NCBI GenBank assembly: GCA_937890825.1
Contig: CALADS010000048.1
Coordinates: 1-61,378, forward strand
DNA: 61,378 nt
From: an uncultured Bacteroides sp.
GTDB taxonomy: Bacteria > Bacteroidota > Bacteroidia > Bacteroidales > Bacteroidaceae
Reading direction: 5' to 3'
In this document: in pieces, positions 32,248 to 40,073 of the stretch
Layout of the letters: each line of letters begins with the position of its first letter
Numbering within the stretch: the first letter of the stretch is position 1
Made by a program: the position numbers and the translations under genes
Notes under the pieces: model-generated
Told to the model about the DNA's origin: nothing
The model's database searches: none
Seen by the model: only the letters and a program-made list of their open reading frames with translations

Positions 32248-35013
32248 TTACTTGTTAAGATTATCATAAATCGTTGATTCAGGGACGCCGCAAGCCTTTG
32301 CAATCTCTGCATAGCTATAGCCGTTTGCCAACATTGCTTGTGCTTTGCCTAACTTAGCAGAAGACAACGTTGTACTTGCTTTTGGCATTGCTCGTTTGAT
32401 GATTTCATCCGACTTTGACGAGTTCAAAATCTTCATCAGCTTGGAATCAGAGATTGCACCAGCTTGAACTGCTTCCCATTCACGATCTGTGAACGTAATC
32501 TTTGTCTTGCTGCCGCTTGCACCAACCGAATCGCGTGCGCGCTGCATCTCAACAGCGGCAATCTTCTTGATTTCTTTCTTGTCCTTCTTATAGTCCAAGC
32601 CCTGAGCCTGTACTTTGGCCTTTATATTTTCGTTTGCAATAATGGTAGCACGCCGTTCTTTCGGCTTATTACCAATAACCGCATTGAGCTTAGCGTTAAT
32701 AGACTCAACCTCGGCTCTATATTTTTCGGCAGCATCAGGGCTTTTCTGGATACCCTTCATATTTGCCGCCTCTTTCCGCGCCTGATTAGCCAAAGCCTTC
32801 AGTTCATTTGAAAAATCGGCATAGTAATTTTCTTGAATGGTGCCGGAGGATAGGTCTCGTGCGTTAGGGTGCATGGAAATAAGACTTACTTCCGTCATAG
32901 CTTGTACTCTCTTGCCCGTTTTGGGGTCAATAAAAGTACGCCCAGACTCCTTATATATTTTTTCACCCGTCTCTTTATCGATTCGAGCACTTCCTTTGCG
33001 CTCAGGCACCCGAACGGTCTGTTTTCTTCTGGATAAGAGCGTGGATGCACCGCCATATTTTTCAGTGCCGTCCTCTTGCACTCTGATTTGCCATTTTTGC
33101 TTTAGCTCCTGGATGCCATTTTCACGTTCAGAACGTTTATAGTCCAGCTTATGCTTTTCCGCATCAATAACGACCATGGAATGCTTGACGGCACGAGCAA
33201 TATCGCCTTCGGGTGCGCCGCGAAGAGTCATGTCAGTAATAAGATTGGAAATAATCCCCATCTCTTTCTGCTTTTCCTCTTTCTTCATGAGGCGCACACC
33301 ATTGGGATTTCCTTCAGGCACAGCATATGCAATCTTAGGGTCGAAGTCTTTTAAATCCTTCAGAGCGGGGGTGGATTTAATATCGACTTTGCTTGACTTT
33401 GGAATTGCTACAACCGTGTCGCCATCAAAATCAGCACCCGACAAACGTTCTGCAACCTTTGCGTTAATGCCAATTGCATCTTGCACATTGCCGAGATTCC
33501 TGCGCCCGGACAAATTCTTATTATTGACCGTTACAATAGGAATCTCGAAGGTTCCTGCATGAGGAAAACGAACCAATGCCAACTGAGTGCCATCAGGATA
33601 TGTAGGGCAATAGCATTCTCTTTCACCGATTTTGGACAGTGGCAAAATAACCTTTGTCGCCTGACCTGGGAAAGAAGATGCTTTCAGGGTCATCGAGTTG
33701 CCCTCGCAAGTATCTGCGAAATCAAGCAACAGCTTTTTCCGAATCGTCGGATTGTCATACTGCATAACCTCGTCATATTCTGCCTTGCGGTCGGCAATAG
33801 TAAGATCCAATTGCTGTTTCAGAAGTTTGACCGGCTGTTTGGACAGAAACTGCGAAGAAAGGTTCTTTGCCATGGTGTCCCAATCGCCTTCTTCTTTCAG
33901 CTTATTGATGGGCGACAGATGTTCTTTTCCGTCCTCACCAATATAGGTACTCTGACCATTTGCCTTGATAGATGCGCCGAAAGGATTATCGGGGTCATCT
34001 TTGATAGGCTTTAAGACCTTCATTTTCGGAGTGCCGGATTTCTTGTTGGTGTTAAACACCACATCATAACCTTCAGGAATATCGTCAGAATATACAGCCA
34101 TGCCTTTCAGGTAATGACTGTCATCCACCATGATACGAACCTGCGCATAATGCGATTTTCCGAGGTTAAGGTCAGCAACACCTCTCCGAATCTCGATAAC
34201 GCCATCCTTGTCCAGACCGCCTTCATCACCATAGCGAATACAAACACGGTCAGAACTCATGCTGCTGGGGCGCTGAAGCTTCTTGAACGTTTCGCCACCA
34301 TCTTCAGAATGATACTCGCCAAGAGACTGGATTTCATTCTGATGCTGATATGCATATTTCTGGTCATATTCTGGCTTTGCCAGAACAGTGATGTTGGTCT
34401 GCTGGTTAATATTTGTTGGCTGACGAATGCCAACGCCATAACGCTGATATCCGTGCTCTGCCTCTAAAACAAATATAGCATCATCCAAATCACCTTCCGA
34501 AACGCCCAGAACCAGATTTGTACCTTCGGAAACATCGATCATGCCCTTCTTATCGACTTCCTTACGCAGGATCTCGGCAATTTCTTTGGTTCTGGTATAT
34601 TTATCAGGCTTGACGTTCTTCAGCATCGAACGAACCGTGGATTCAGATAAGCCCATCTCACGACCGATTTCTGTGGGGCCAAGACCGTCTTGCGATAAAG
34701 CACGTGCACGGTCGTATTTGAGCTGCTGGCGTTCATGAATGGCTCTGCGCTGTGCCATACGAAACTCGGTAGCGCCCATCTTATATTCTTCGGGGAGAGA
34801 ATCGTTAATGGTCTGGAGAATATCCTTCTCCTTCATGCCGCTCTTCTTCAGCTCCTCAACACGTGACAGAAAATCACCTGAGCGCTGATACGGATTCTCG
34901 CCAGAACCCCACGGATATCTGCCTGAGTGACGTTTGGTACCATAATGCTCCAGGATACTGTCTTCCGGTGCGATACCGAAATATCCTCGAATATCTCTCT
35001 CTACCGGATTCAT
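32248..35013 (-). CDS. DFDGD-type RNA polymerase-like protein with helix-turn-helix ends and virion-type tag
   Basis: A 921-residue protein. GADFDGDTVVAIPKS puts DFDGD at residues 528-532, the metal-binding loop of double-psi beta-barrel RNA polymerases (as in cellular beta-prime subunits and the single-subunit YonO group of Bacillus phage SPbeta). The upstream part with YPDGTQLALVRFPHAGTFEIP and RRNLGNVQDAIGINAKVAERL suits the barrel core. Residues about 110-132 (GPTEIGREMGLSESTVRSML) and the last 23 (YSYAEIAKACGVPESTIYDN) are helix-turn-helix segments. Residues 22-44 (LEHYGTKRHSGRYPWGSG) resemble the GVKGMKWGVRR tag of three head-operon proteins. Between them are basic, helical parts. If active it would transcribe phage genes; the promoter-like elements at 53-59.6 kb are candidates. 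Start overlaps the previous stop (ATGA). Confidence 0.75.
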   Translation of the reverse strand: MNPVERDIRGYFGIAPEDSILEHYGTKRHSGRYPWGSGENPYQRSGDFLSRVEELKKSGMKEKDILQTINDSLPEEYKMGATEFRMAQRRAIHERQQLKYDRARALSQDGLGPTEIGREMGLSESTVRSMLKNVKPDKYTRTKEIAEILRKEVDKKGMIDVSEGTNLVLGVSEGDLDDAIFVLEAEHGYQRYGVGIRQPTNINQQTNITVLAKPEYDQKYAYQHQNEIQSLGEYHSEDGGETFKKLQRPSSMSSDRVCIRYGDEGGLDKDGVIEIRRGVADLNLGKSHYAQVRIMVDDSHYLKGMAVYSDDIPEGYDVVFNTNKKSGTPKMKVLKPIKDDPDNPFGASIKANGQSTYIGEDGKEHLSPINKLKEEGDWDTMAKNLSSQFLSKQPVKLLKQQLDLTIADRKAEYDEVMQYDNPTIRKKLLLDFADTCEGNSMTLKASSFPGQATKVILPLSKIGERECYCPTYPDGTQLALVRFPHAGTFEIPIVTVNNKNLSGRRNLGNVQDAIGINAKVAERLSGADFDGDTVVAIPKSSKVDIKSTPALKDLKDFDPKIAYAVPEGNPNGVRLMKKEEKQKEMGIISNLITDMTLRGAPEGDIARAVKHSMVVIDAEKHKLDYKRSERENGIQELKQKWQIRVQEDGTEKYGGASTLLSRRKQTVRVPERKGSARIDKETGEKIYKESGRTFIDPKTGKRVQAMTEVSLISMHPNARDLSSGTIQENYYADFSNELKALANQARKEAANMKGIQKSPDAAEKYRAEVESINAKLNAVIGNKPKERRATIIANENIKAKVQAQGLDYKKDKKEIKKIAAVEMQRARDSVGASGSKTKITFTDREWEAVQAGAISDSKLMKILNSSKSDEIIKRAMPKASTTLSSAKLGKAQAMLANGYSYAEIAKACGVPESTIYDNLNK

Positions 35014-35570
35014 GCTGTCGCTCCTAACTTCAGTTCAGTAATGATTTTGTTGAACTCGATAATTTTTCTAATGATAGGATCAATGTCCTCATAAGTCGGA
35101 TTCACAATCCAAATATCATCGTTCTGGTAGATACGGTTTTCGATTTGAATATCGCGAGGCTTAACACCATACTCCAAGCAGAAAAGCGCATCATAGATGA
35201 AGAGCTGTTCCATGTGTGCCGGTACCAGACCGGTCTTCAAATCGTGGATGCGCAGGAAGTTGTTTGCAAAATGAATTGTATCGGCTGTGCCATAGCAGTT
35301 CTCGGAATAATAAAGAACCACTTCCGGGGTCATGCAAAAGCCGATTGCGTCGTTGACATAGGAGTTGAGCGTCTTCTTACTCCGAGGAAGCTTCTGTCCT
35401 AATGCAATGCTTTCTGCAGCATATGCATGAAGCCGTGTTCCTCTCTCCTTCGCCTGATAGTTTACAAAGGACTCTGCAATCCGGGCAGCATCATAATTGA
35501 TCCAATGATACTTACTCGCCCCCAGAAAAGCGTGCTGGCCTTGCAGTCGTGAATGATCGTTCCAGTTCAT
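35010..35570 (-). CDS. RecB-type PD-(D/E)XK nuclease
   Basis: A 186-residue nuclease. YGTADTIHFANNFLRIHDLKTG gives the second Asp and the D-x-K pair (HDLKTG), followed by MEQLFIYDALFCLEYG, as in RecB/Cas4-like exonucleases. Likely role in recombination or host DNA breakdown. ATG at 35568-35570 after AAGGAGGAG; an upstream extension lies in the overlapping nuclease gene. The stop overlaps the RNA polymerase-like start, so both are coupled. Confidence 0.75.
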   Translation of the reverse strand: MNWNDHSRLQGQHAFLGASKYHWINYDAARIAESFVNYQAKERGTRLHAYAAESIALGQKLPRSKKTLNSYVNDAIGFCMTPEVVLYYSENCYGTADTIHFANNFLRIHDLKTGLVPAHMEQLFIYDALFCLEYGVKPRDIQIENRIYQNDDIWIVNPTYEDIDPIIRKIIEFNKIITELKLGATA

Positions 35571-35832
35571 CCAGTATCTCCTCCTTGTTCTCAGGATAAA
35601 TAAAAGAGGCATAACTCATCTCGTTCATCTTGGCTACGTAGTAGTCTTGATTTGGACGATGCGATGCCTTCCCTGTCTTCTTTCCTTCGAGTGCTGCCCA
35701 TCTATCTCGATATAAAACCAAGAGATCCGGAATCCCTTGAATTTCATTCGGGTCAAGATGAACGACCATGCAGCCGGGAAAGCGTTTCTTCAGGTCTTTC
35801 ACCAATCCTGTTTTGAATTTGTTCTCTAACAT
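35512..35832 (-). CDS. VRR-NUC type nuclease
   Basis: A 106-residue nuclease: LENKFKTGLVKDLKKRFP, NEIQGIPDLLVLYRDRWAAL, then LEGKKTGKASHRPNQDYYV. The G-I-P-D and E-x-K residues are the VRR-NUC active site. Such small enzymes cut branched DNA in phage recombination and replication. Ribosome site TTTTGGAGG. The end overlaps the next nuclease by 59 bases, a long overlap for this genome. Confidence 0.8.
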   Translation of the reverse strand: MLENKFKTGLVKDLKKRFPGCMVVHLDPNEIQGIPDLLVLYRDRWAALEGKKTGKASHRPNQDYYVAKMNEMSYASFIYPENKEEILDELERSFTTARPARFSGGE

Positions 35833-35842
35833 ACAAACCTCC

Positions 35843-35885
35843 AAAAATAAAAGAGGAACAGCATGTTTTACGCACACTGTTCCTC
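35843..35885 (-). terminator. rho-independent terminator before the nuclease genes
   Basis: The minus strand reads GAGGAACAG, loop, CTGTTCCTC, TTTTATTTTT: a perfect 9-base stem. It stands just upstream of the GGAGG of the VRR-NUC gene. Confidence 0.85.
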
Positions 35886-35949
35886 CCATAAAAGAGCAAG
35901 AAATTTACGCGGGGATATTTGGTAATATTCGTCAATCTTTTAGAAAGGG

Positions 35950-35985
35950 TAAAAATATAAGGACTGCCACAATCGTGACAATCCT
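35950..35985 (-). terminator. rho-independent terminator after the zinc-ribbon gene
   Basis: The minus strand reads AGGATTGTCA, CGATTG, TGGCAGTCCT, TTATATTTTT; 10 pairs with two G-T wobbles. It ends the gene at 35998-36366. With the next hairpin it forms a double stop in front of the nuclease-polymerase block, so that block probably has its own start. Confidence 0.75.
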
Positions 35986-35997
35986 CAAATTTTCACC

Positions 35998-36366
35998 TTA
36001 CAGATACCAAGTAAAGGGAGCTTCCTCGTACATTTCAGGAGGACCTGCTCGCTTCTCTGCATTCGGATACATATATTCACCATAATCGTTTTTCAGGCCA
36101 GTCTCATCATCCCAATAAGGCATGGGCCAGTCAATGTCGGAAATATCATAGACCTTGCCACAGATAGGACAACGCCACTTTTCCTGATTTCGTACCTTTC
36201 TCATCCTGACGCCATTACATTCGCACCAGGGCTCTTTCACATGAAGTTCTGTATCGCCGTTGTAATAGCAGCGCACCAAATTATTTGCACTGTCCAACGT
36301 AGTCCACTCGTGATAGCCAAACTCATTCTCATACTGGGCCATAAACGGAATTTCACGCTTTTTCAT
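35998..36366 (-). CDS. zinc-ribbon protein of unknown function
   Basis: A 122-residue acidic protein with PWCECNGVRM and WRCPICGKVYD, a four-Cys zinc ribbon. It ends in aromatic residues (PPEMYEEAPFTWYL). ATG after GAGGTG. Possible nucleic-acid or protein adaptor; no named family. Confidence 0.6.
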   Translation of the reverse strand: MKKREIPFMAQYENEFGYHEWTTLDSANNLVRCYYNGDTELHVKEPWCECNGVRMRKVRNQEKWRCPICGKVYDISDIDWPMPYWDDETGLKNDYGEYMYPNAEKRAGPPEMYEEAPFTWYL

Positions 36367-36410
36367 AACTTTGCACCTCGTAACTCAATTATATAGTTTT
36401 TGTTATTCTT

Positions 36411-36743
36411 TTACAAGGTGAAAGTGGTGGCCCTCTTGGCCAATTCGAGCAGAAAACTCGCTGTGGCCAAAAACCCATTTTTATTTCCAACTACTATATA
36501 TAAAATTTTTAATTTTTTTATTAAATTAAGAAAAAAAGTGGGTTTTTGGCCAAATGGCATATTTTCAACGCATCTACGCCAAAAGTTGTGGCCATTTTTG
36601 CAAAAAATTTTGGCCACAAAGTGGGTTTTTGGCCACAAAATCGCCATTTTTTCACGCATTGACAACCATTGACATAAATTCCACGAGAAAAATGGTCAAA
36701 AATTCACACCATGACAATCTTTGACAACTATTGACATCAAAAA
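36411..36743 (+). repeat. AT-rich repeat block, candidate replication origin
   Basis: No convincing gene lies here (414 bases between stop and start). It has three copies of GTGGCCAAAAACCC-type sequence: 36462-36480, and reversed at about 36530-36552 and 36618-36640; these surround a very AT-rich core at 36485-36530. Further on are two related units TTGACAACCATTGACATAAA (36659-36678) and TTGACAACTATTGACATCAA (36721-36740), with a third partial unit near 36711. Iterons beside an unwinding-prone core suit an origin; a regulatory region is the alternative. Confidence 0.5.
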
Positions 36744-36772
36744 GAAAAGGCCCTGAAATTGCTCCAGAGCCT
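36739..36772 (-). terminator. rho-independent terminator after the small membrane gene
   Basis: The minus strand reads AGGCTCTG, GAGCAATTT, CAGGGCCT, TTTCTTTTTG: eight pairs with one wobble, just after the stop at 36780. Confidence 0.75.
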
Positions 36773-36779
36773 CCCTTTT

Positions 36780-36968
36780 TCAGCGGATGATGCCTAAATT
36801 TTCAAACATTGCCATGACAGAAACGTATGTCATGAGTGCTGCAAAGATGAGCAGCATAATGAACAGGTAGCGCCTTCTCTCAGCTTCCTCTTCCTCTTCC
36901 TGCCGTTTCTTCTCTTTCAATGCCATGCGCATCATGATAATTTCCTTCAAGTCCTTAGAAAATCTCAT
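36780..36968 (-). CDS. small single-pass membrane protein
   Basis: 62 residues: a basic and acidic cytoplasmic start (ALKEKKRQEEEEEAERRR) then YLFIMLLIFAALMTYVSVMA, one membrane segment. Start ATG 36966-36968 after AAAGGG; a GTG three codons upstream is possible. Unknown function. Confidence 0.5.
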   Translation of the reverse strand: MRFSKDLKEIIMMRMALKEKKRQEEEEEAERRRYLFIMLLIFAALMTYVSVMAMFENLGIIR

Positions 36969-36998
36969 CCAGAGCACACCCTTTCTGTCCCAAGAATA

Positions 36999-37208
36999 TC
37001 AGTCTTTGACCATGATGTCAAGGTTGATAATGGCCACTATCCGTCTGCAACGTTCTCCTTTGTACCGGAAGATTACAGCAGGAATCATCGCGTCATACTG
37101 GATTTCGCTCACGGGTTTTTGAACAGTCGGATTGGTGCCACGAATGCGCACCCAAACCTTACCATCGTCGATACTCTTTTGGCCAATGCCACAAATATCA
37201 TGCATCAC
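36999..37208 (-). CDS. small protein of unknown function
   Basis: 69 residues, basic, with a beta-like pattern (DGKVWVRIRGTNP, IPAVIFRYKGERCRRIVAII). Ribosome site GGAGGAGGTG. Start may be either of two adjacent codons. Follows the Spo0A-like gene with three bases between. Confidence 0.5.
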   Translation of the reverse strand: MMHDICGIGQKSIDDGKVWVRIRGTNPTVQKPVSEIQYDAMIPAVIFRYKGERCRRIVAIINLDIMVKD

Positions 37209-37211
37209 TTA

Positions 37212-37550
37212 TTACACCTCCTCCCGTATCAAATATCGCGCAGAGATATACAAGAACTGTTTCAAAGGCATTGCCTGCCGAGGAGTATCACCCAACACCT
37301 CGTAATAAAGCGGCCCATGCGTCTGCTTCCGAATCACTGCATAGTCTACCGCCCGACGAAGAAGTCTGTCCATCGCAATGGCGCTCGTGTGATACTTCAC
37401 GCACAGCTTTCGGTTAATGTCCACAACGGTTGGCGATTCGTTGTCCTGCAGAGCGTTTTTGAGAATATCGATAGCATCGATGAGAGCATCAAAACCGCTC
37501 ATCCATACAGGCACGCCTATGGTATCTACAAATTCATACGTAGTCATCAT
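37212..37550 (-). CDS. Spo0A carboxy-domain-like DNA-binding protein
   Basis: 112 residues resembling the DNA-binding domain of the sporulation regulator Spo0A: TIGVPVWMSGFDALIDAI against the family's IGVPAHIKGYxYLREAI, then INRKLCVKYHTSAIAMDRLLRRAVDYA in place of the recognition helix region, and MPLKQFLYISARYLIRE near the end. There is no receiver domain. It could act as a phage regulator or interfere with host Spo0A-controlled genes. Ribosome site GGAGATAAG. Confidence 0.7.
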   Translation of the reverse strand: MMTTYEFVDTIGVPVWMSGFDALIDAIDILKNALQDNESPTVVDINRKLCVKYHTSAIAMDRLLRRAVDYAVIRKQTHGPLYYEVLGDTPRQAMPLKQFLYISARYLIREEV

Positions 37551-37562
37551 GAACTTATCTCC

Positions 37563-37817
37563 TTAGGCTTTCATAATAGCATTTGCTGCATGCACCAGAT
37601 ACAGGGTACCATCAATCGTGATTTGCAACTGATCGCCTTCGTAATCGGTCCAGTTATCCACTTTTCCTTCAATAATAGTCCCATCAGGCAGCTTAATCTG
37701 TGCCCAGGAATAGGTATAGACAGTATCGAACGCTCGATAGTTGCCGCAACTGCAAAAAACCAAGCAGCTGATAAGCATCATACAACATACAGCAACACAA
37801 ACAATACGATTTCTCAT
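37563..37817 (-). CDS. small lipoprotein
   Basis: 84 residues with a type II signal: MRNRIVCVAVCCMMLIS then LVFCSC with lipobox-like LVFC or VFCSC, after which the mature part NYRAFDTVYTYSWAQIKLPDGT, EGKVDNWTDYEGDQLQITID, GTLYLVHAANAI. The mature part matches a small family I have seen in many Clostridia phages and elements. Phage lipoproteins often block superinfection; not shown here. Confidence 0.72.
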   Translation of the reverse strand: MRNRIVCVAVCCMMLISCLVFCSCGNYRAFDTVYTYSWAQIKLPDGTIIEGKVDNWTDYEGDQLQITIDGTLYLVHAANAIMKA

Positions 37818-37819
37818 AG

Positions 37820-38503
37820 TTATTCAACCTCGCTTTCAGTTCTTGTACAATCATCTTTCGGCCAGTACGTGTAAATATCATCGAACACCACCGGGATCTT
37901 GCTCTGCAGCTCCTTCAGCAACGGGCACATCAGCTCCCGCATCTGAGGATGGGCCGCCACAGGAGTACGCAGCTTGAAGATGTTGCGCCATTCACGGTAG
38001 TTGGCCGTCACCACGATCTCGGTCTTCAAGCACAGCGGCAGCACACAGCGAGCCTGTTCGGGACGGAGATGCAGATCGTATATCATGTGTAAGTATTGTT
38101 TTTCTGCCGTGTTGCAAGCCATGACCCAGCTTATAAACTCCTCAGAACTATCCTGCATCCAAAAAGGCTGCATGACAGCAATTTCCCCGCCAAACTTCTC
38201 CTTCGAGTAGTTGCAGTACCGGGTGCTCTCCTGTGCAAAGCTCGCAATTCGATGCCGCACCAGCTCGTTAGCCACACCACGGTCGCACGTAAACAGCACG
38301 CTCAGCTGAGAATGCTCAAGCATGGCCTCATGCCCTTGCTTCACCAGAAAGCCCACCAGCTTCTTCGCTGACTCCCCATCCGGCGTGATCTTATCCTCGC
38401 TCTTGTAGCAGACCCGGGCCACCCGCTCGATCTGCTGGAGCTCCTTGATGCCACCCTCAGAAATATCAGTGAGGATTTCGTACTTAGGTTCAACGATTTT
38501 CAT
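37820..38503 (-). CDS. thyX: FAD-dependent thymidylate synthase ThyX
   Basis: 227 residues. Converts dUMP to dTMP with methylene-tetrahydrofolate and FAD/NADPH. The ThyX signature RHRIASFAQESTRY (RHR-x2-S-x6-RY pattern) lies near residue 80, preceded by HEAMLEHSQLSVLFTCDRG. Carboxy end keeps FKLRTPVAAHPQMREL. Length is normal. It supplies thymidine for phage DNA; the nearby dNTP diphosphohydrolase-like gene belongs to the same nucleotide work. Confidence 0.95.
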   Translation of the reverse strand: MKIVEPKYEILTDISEGGIKELQQIERVARVCYKSEDKITPDGESAKKLVGFLVKQGHEAMLEHSQLSVLFTCDRGVANELVRHRIASFAQESTRYCNYSKEKFGGEIAVMQPFWMQDSSEEFISWVMACNTAEKQYLHMIYDLHLRPEQARCVLPLCLKTEIVVTANYREWRNIFKLRTPVAAHPQMRELMCPLLKELQSKIPVVFDDIYTYWPKDDCTRTESEVE

Positions 38504-38560
38504 TTCAGATAGTCCTTTCTATAGTTATTTCTCATGGATTGACGAATAGACTTGGAAATA

Positions 38561-38686
38561 TCATTTGCCAACGTTGGGATGATAAATCCGAGATGAGCCA
38601 TTTTGTTTGTGGTCGCAGGAGTTTACTTTTAGACATTTCTGGCATTTAGGAGCAAGTATGGTAATCGTTCCAAAGTCTTCACTCAT
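38561..38686 (-). CDS. 41-residue Cys-rich protein
   Basis: Short protein MSEDFGTITILAPKCQKC then VNSCDHKQNG: C-x2-C-x5-C-x-H, a possible zinc knuckle. The start ATG (38684-38686) sits after TTTTGGAGG and overlaps the previous gene's stop. Similar Cys-rich peptides are common in Firmicutes phages. Confidence 0.55.
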   Translation of the reverse strand: MSEDFGTITILAPKCQKCLKVNSCDHKQNGSSRIYHPNVGK

Positions 38687-39117
38687 ACGAAGTCCTCCAA
38701 AATATCGTTTAGAATCATGTCGATTACTTCGTTCAGAAAAGCCACCAGACGATACGGCCATGGCTCTTTTTTCTGATGTCGCATGGCGGGCGAAGAATGC
38801 CCGTCTTCATTTCGTCTTGAAAGTTCAGATTGGGGATAATTGTTTACAAGGCACCATGCACGCGCTTCATTTAATGTACAAACGCCGTTATTAAAGTGCC
38901 AAACAACATCATCAATTGTCCTGCAATTCTCCAAAGTGATCCAGTCATGACATTCATAATCCCAAGTTCTAAGCGGATAATTCGTATTCTTCACTGAAGC
39001 ATACGGGATATCATCCGCGTACAGTATCACAACATCCTCATTTCGTTCAATTCCGAGGTATCCGAATTGCCGTATAGCTTCTACAGCTTCCTTGTAAGAT
39101 ACTCTTCCGTCATCCAT
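38683..39117 (-). CDS. protein of unknown function
   Basis: 144 residues, acidic: VSYKEAVEAIRQFGYLGIER, VILYADDIPYASVKNTNYPL, WITLENCRTIDDVVWHFNNG. No family recognised. Its last codons contain the ribosome site of the next gene (DILEDFV is encoded by GATATTTTGGAGGACTTCGT), so the two are tightly coupled. Confidence 0.5.
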   Translation of the reverse strand: MDDGRVSYKEAVEAIRQFGYLGIERNEDVVILYADDIPYASVKNTNYPLRTWDYECHDWITLENCRTIDDVVWHFNNGVCTLNEARAWCLVNNYPQSELSRRNEDGHSSPAMRHQKKEPWPYRLVAFLNEVIDMILNDILEDFV

Positions 39118-39127
39118 CTACGCCACC

Positions 39128-39259
39128 TCACACAACGGTCCACATGAATCGCATGAGCAACATGGTGAGCGATATCGTCAATGCAATACCACACCCAATC
39201 AGAACTAGACATGCCAGCTGTCCAGCATAAAAGCACATCTTCTTGAAAAATTCGTCCAT
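39128..39259 (-). CDS. 43-residue membrane peptide
   Basis: MDEFFKKMCFYAGQ then LACLVLIGCGIALTISL and more hydrophobic residues: one membrane segment. Start directly after the previous stop (TAATATG) with AGGCAGG as weak ribosome site. Short but well placed in the operon. Confidence 0.5.
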   Translation of the reverse strand: MDEFFKKMCFYAGQLACLVLIGCGIALTISLTMLLMRFMWTVV

Positions 39260-39260
39260 A

Positions 39261-39509
39261 TTAGATTTCCTGCCTTTCATATCCGATAAAGTCAGCTACA
39301 CCGATGTCGCCGTTATCACAGTTATGCTGTGCGTACAATTTCGGAACCAGTGCCATTCGTTCAGATATGTACTTTGGGGTTCCATTCGCACGCCTTATAA
39401 ACTCGTTCATGTCCTTGCCCGCAGCAGCTCTTCCATGTGTCGTCACCGGGCAGAACTCCTTACCGCACTTCCTACATCGGTAAATCTGGTTATACAGATC
39501 CGTGCTCAT
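39261..39509 (-). CDS. small zinc-finger-like protein
   Basis: 82 residues. YRCRKCGKEFCPVTTHGRA gives C-x2-C and another Cys-His pair, like half a zinc ribbon. ATG 39507-39509 with AGGAGG eight bases before; it overlaps the previous gene by ATGA. Confidence 0.55.
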   Translation of the reverse strand: MSTDLYNQIYRCRKCGKEFCPVTTHGRAAAGKDMNEFIRRANGTPKYISERMALVPKLYAQHNCDNGDIGVADFIGYERQEI

Positions 39510-39715
39510 GCAATAGCCCTCCTCACAGCGTCCACCCGGCACTCTGCAGCGTTCAGCTCAAAAATAGCAGCAGTTACAAATTCCGGGTCGCAGTTGTCAA
39601 AGTGGTTCCGAGCCACTTCCAAATCCCGCAAAGCCTCCCGCAGGGTGTTAACCGTTGTCGGAATCGGCTCCATGCGGAATATCTTTTTGACATACTCAGC
39701 GATTTTTCGCAGCAT
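39506..39715 (-). CDS. small helical protein
   Basis: 69 residues: LRKIAEYVKKIFRMEPIPTT, LREALRDLEVARNHFDNCD, AAIFELNAAECRVDAV. Two amphipathic helices as in small phage coiled-coil proteins. Start after GGAGGTG. No function known. Confidence 0.5.
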   Translation of the reverse strand: MLRKIAEYVKKIFRMEPIPTTVNTLREALRDLEVARNHFDNCDPEFVTAAIFELNAAECRVDAVRRAIA

Positions 39716-40073
39716 TTCTACACCTCCACATCTTTGTAATCTGACGAGCCGTGAGCCAGCCCTCAAAATCATCATGGCCAACCAGCTGCGTACCCATCAC
39801 CTCGATAAGCCCCTGCTCAAAGCCATAGGAACCCCAGCCCCAAATGCCATCCCAGATACGATCTCCAGCAGCATCATATGCAATAATTTGCTCACCACCA
39901 TCGTGTCGTCCGCCCGGAAGATACTCCTGATAGTCCGGTCTGTCCATCTCTGGCCAACGACGTCCATAAGTATGCGGAACCTTAGCGTGCTTCAGCAGAA
40001 TATCCAGCTTCTGCATCTCGGTCATGTAGCTCCGAACTCGGAGTTTCCAGGTTTTCTTTGACATATTTCTCAT
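39696..40073 (-). CDS. protein of unknown function
   Basis: 125 residues: GRRWPEMDRPDYQEYLPGG, DAAGDRIWDGIWGWGSYGFE, GWLTARQITKMWR. Trp/Gly-rich core that I recall from other gut phages, without a name. ATG after AAGGAG eight bases; 20-base overlap with the following gene. Confidence 0.5.
   Translation of the reverse strand: MRNMSKKTWKLRVRSYMTEMQKLDILLKHAKVPHTYGRRWPEMDRPDYQEYLPGGRHDGGEQIIAYDAAGDRIWDGIWGWGSYGFEQGLIEVMGTQLVGHDDFEGWLTARQITKMWRCRNAAKNR

Noticed and set aside
36411..36665. Frames on both strands in the AT-rich repeat block
   Set aside because: They arise from repeated GGCCAAAAACCC sequence, lack ribosome sites and have no protein-like pattern.
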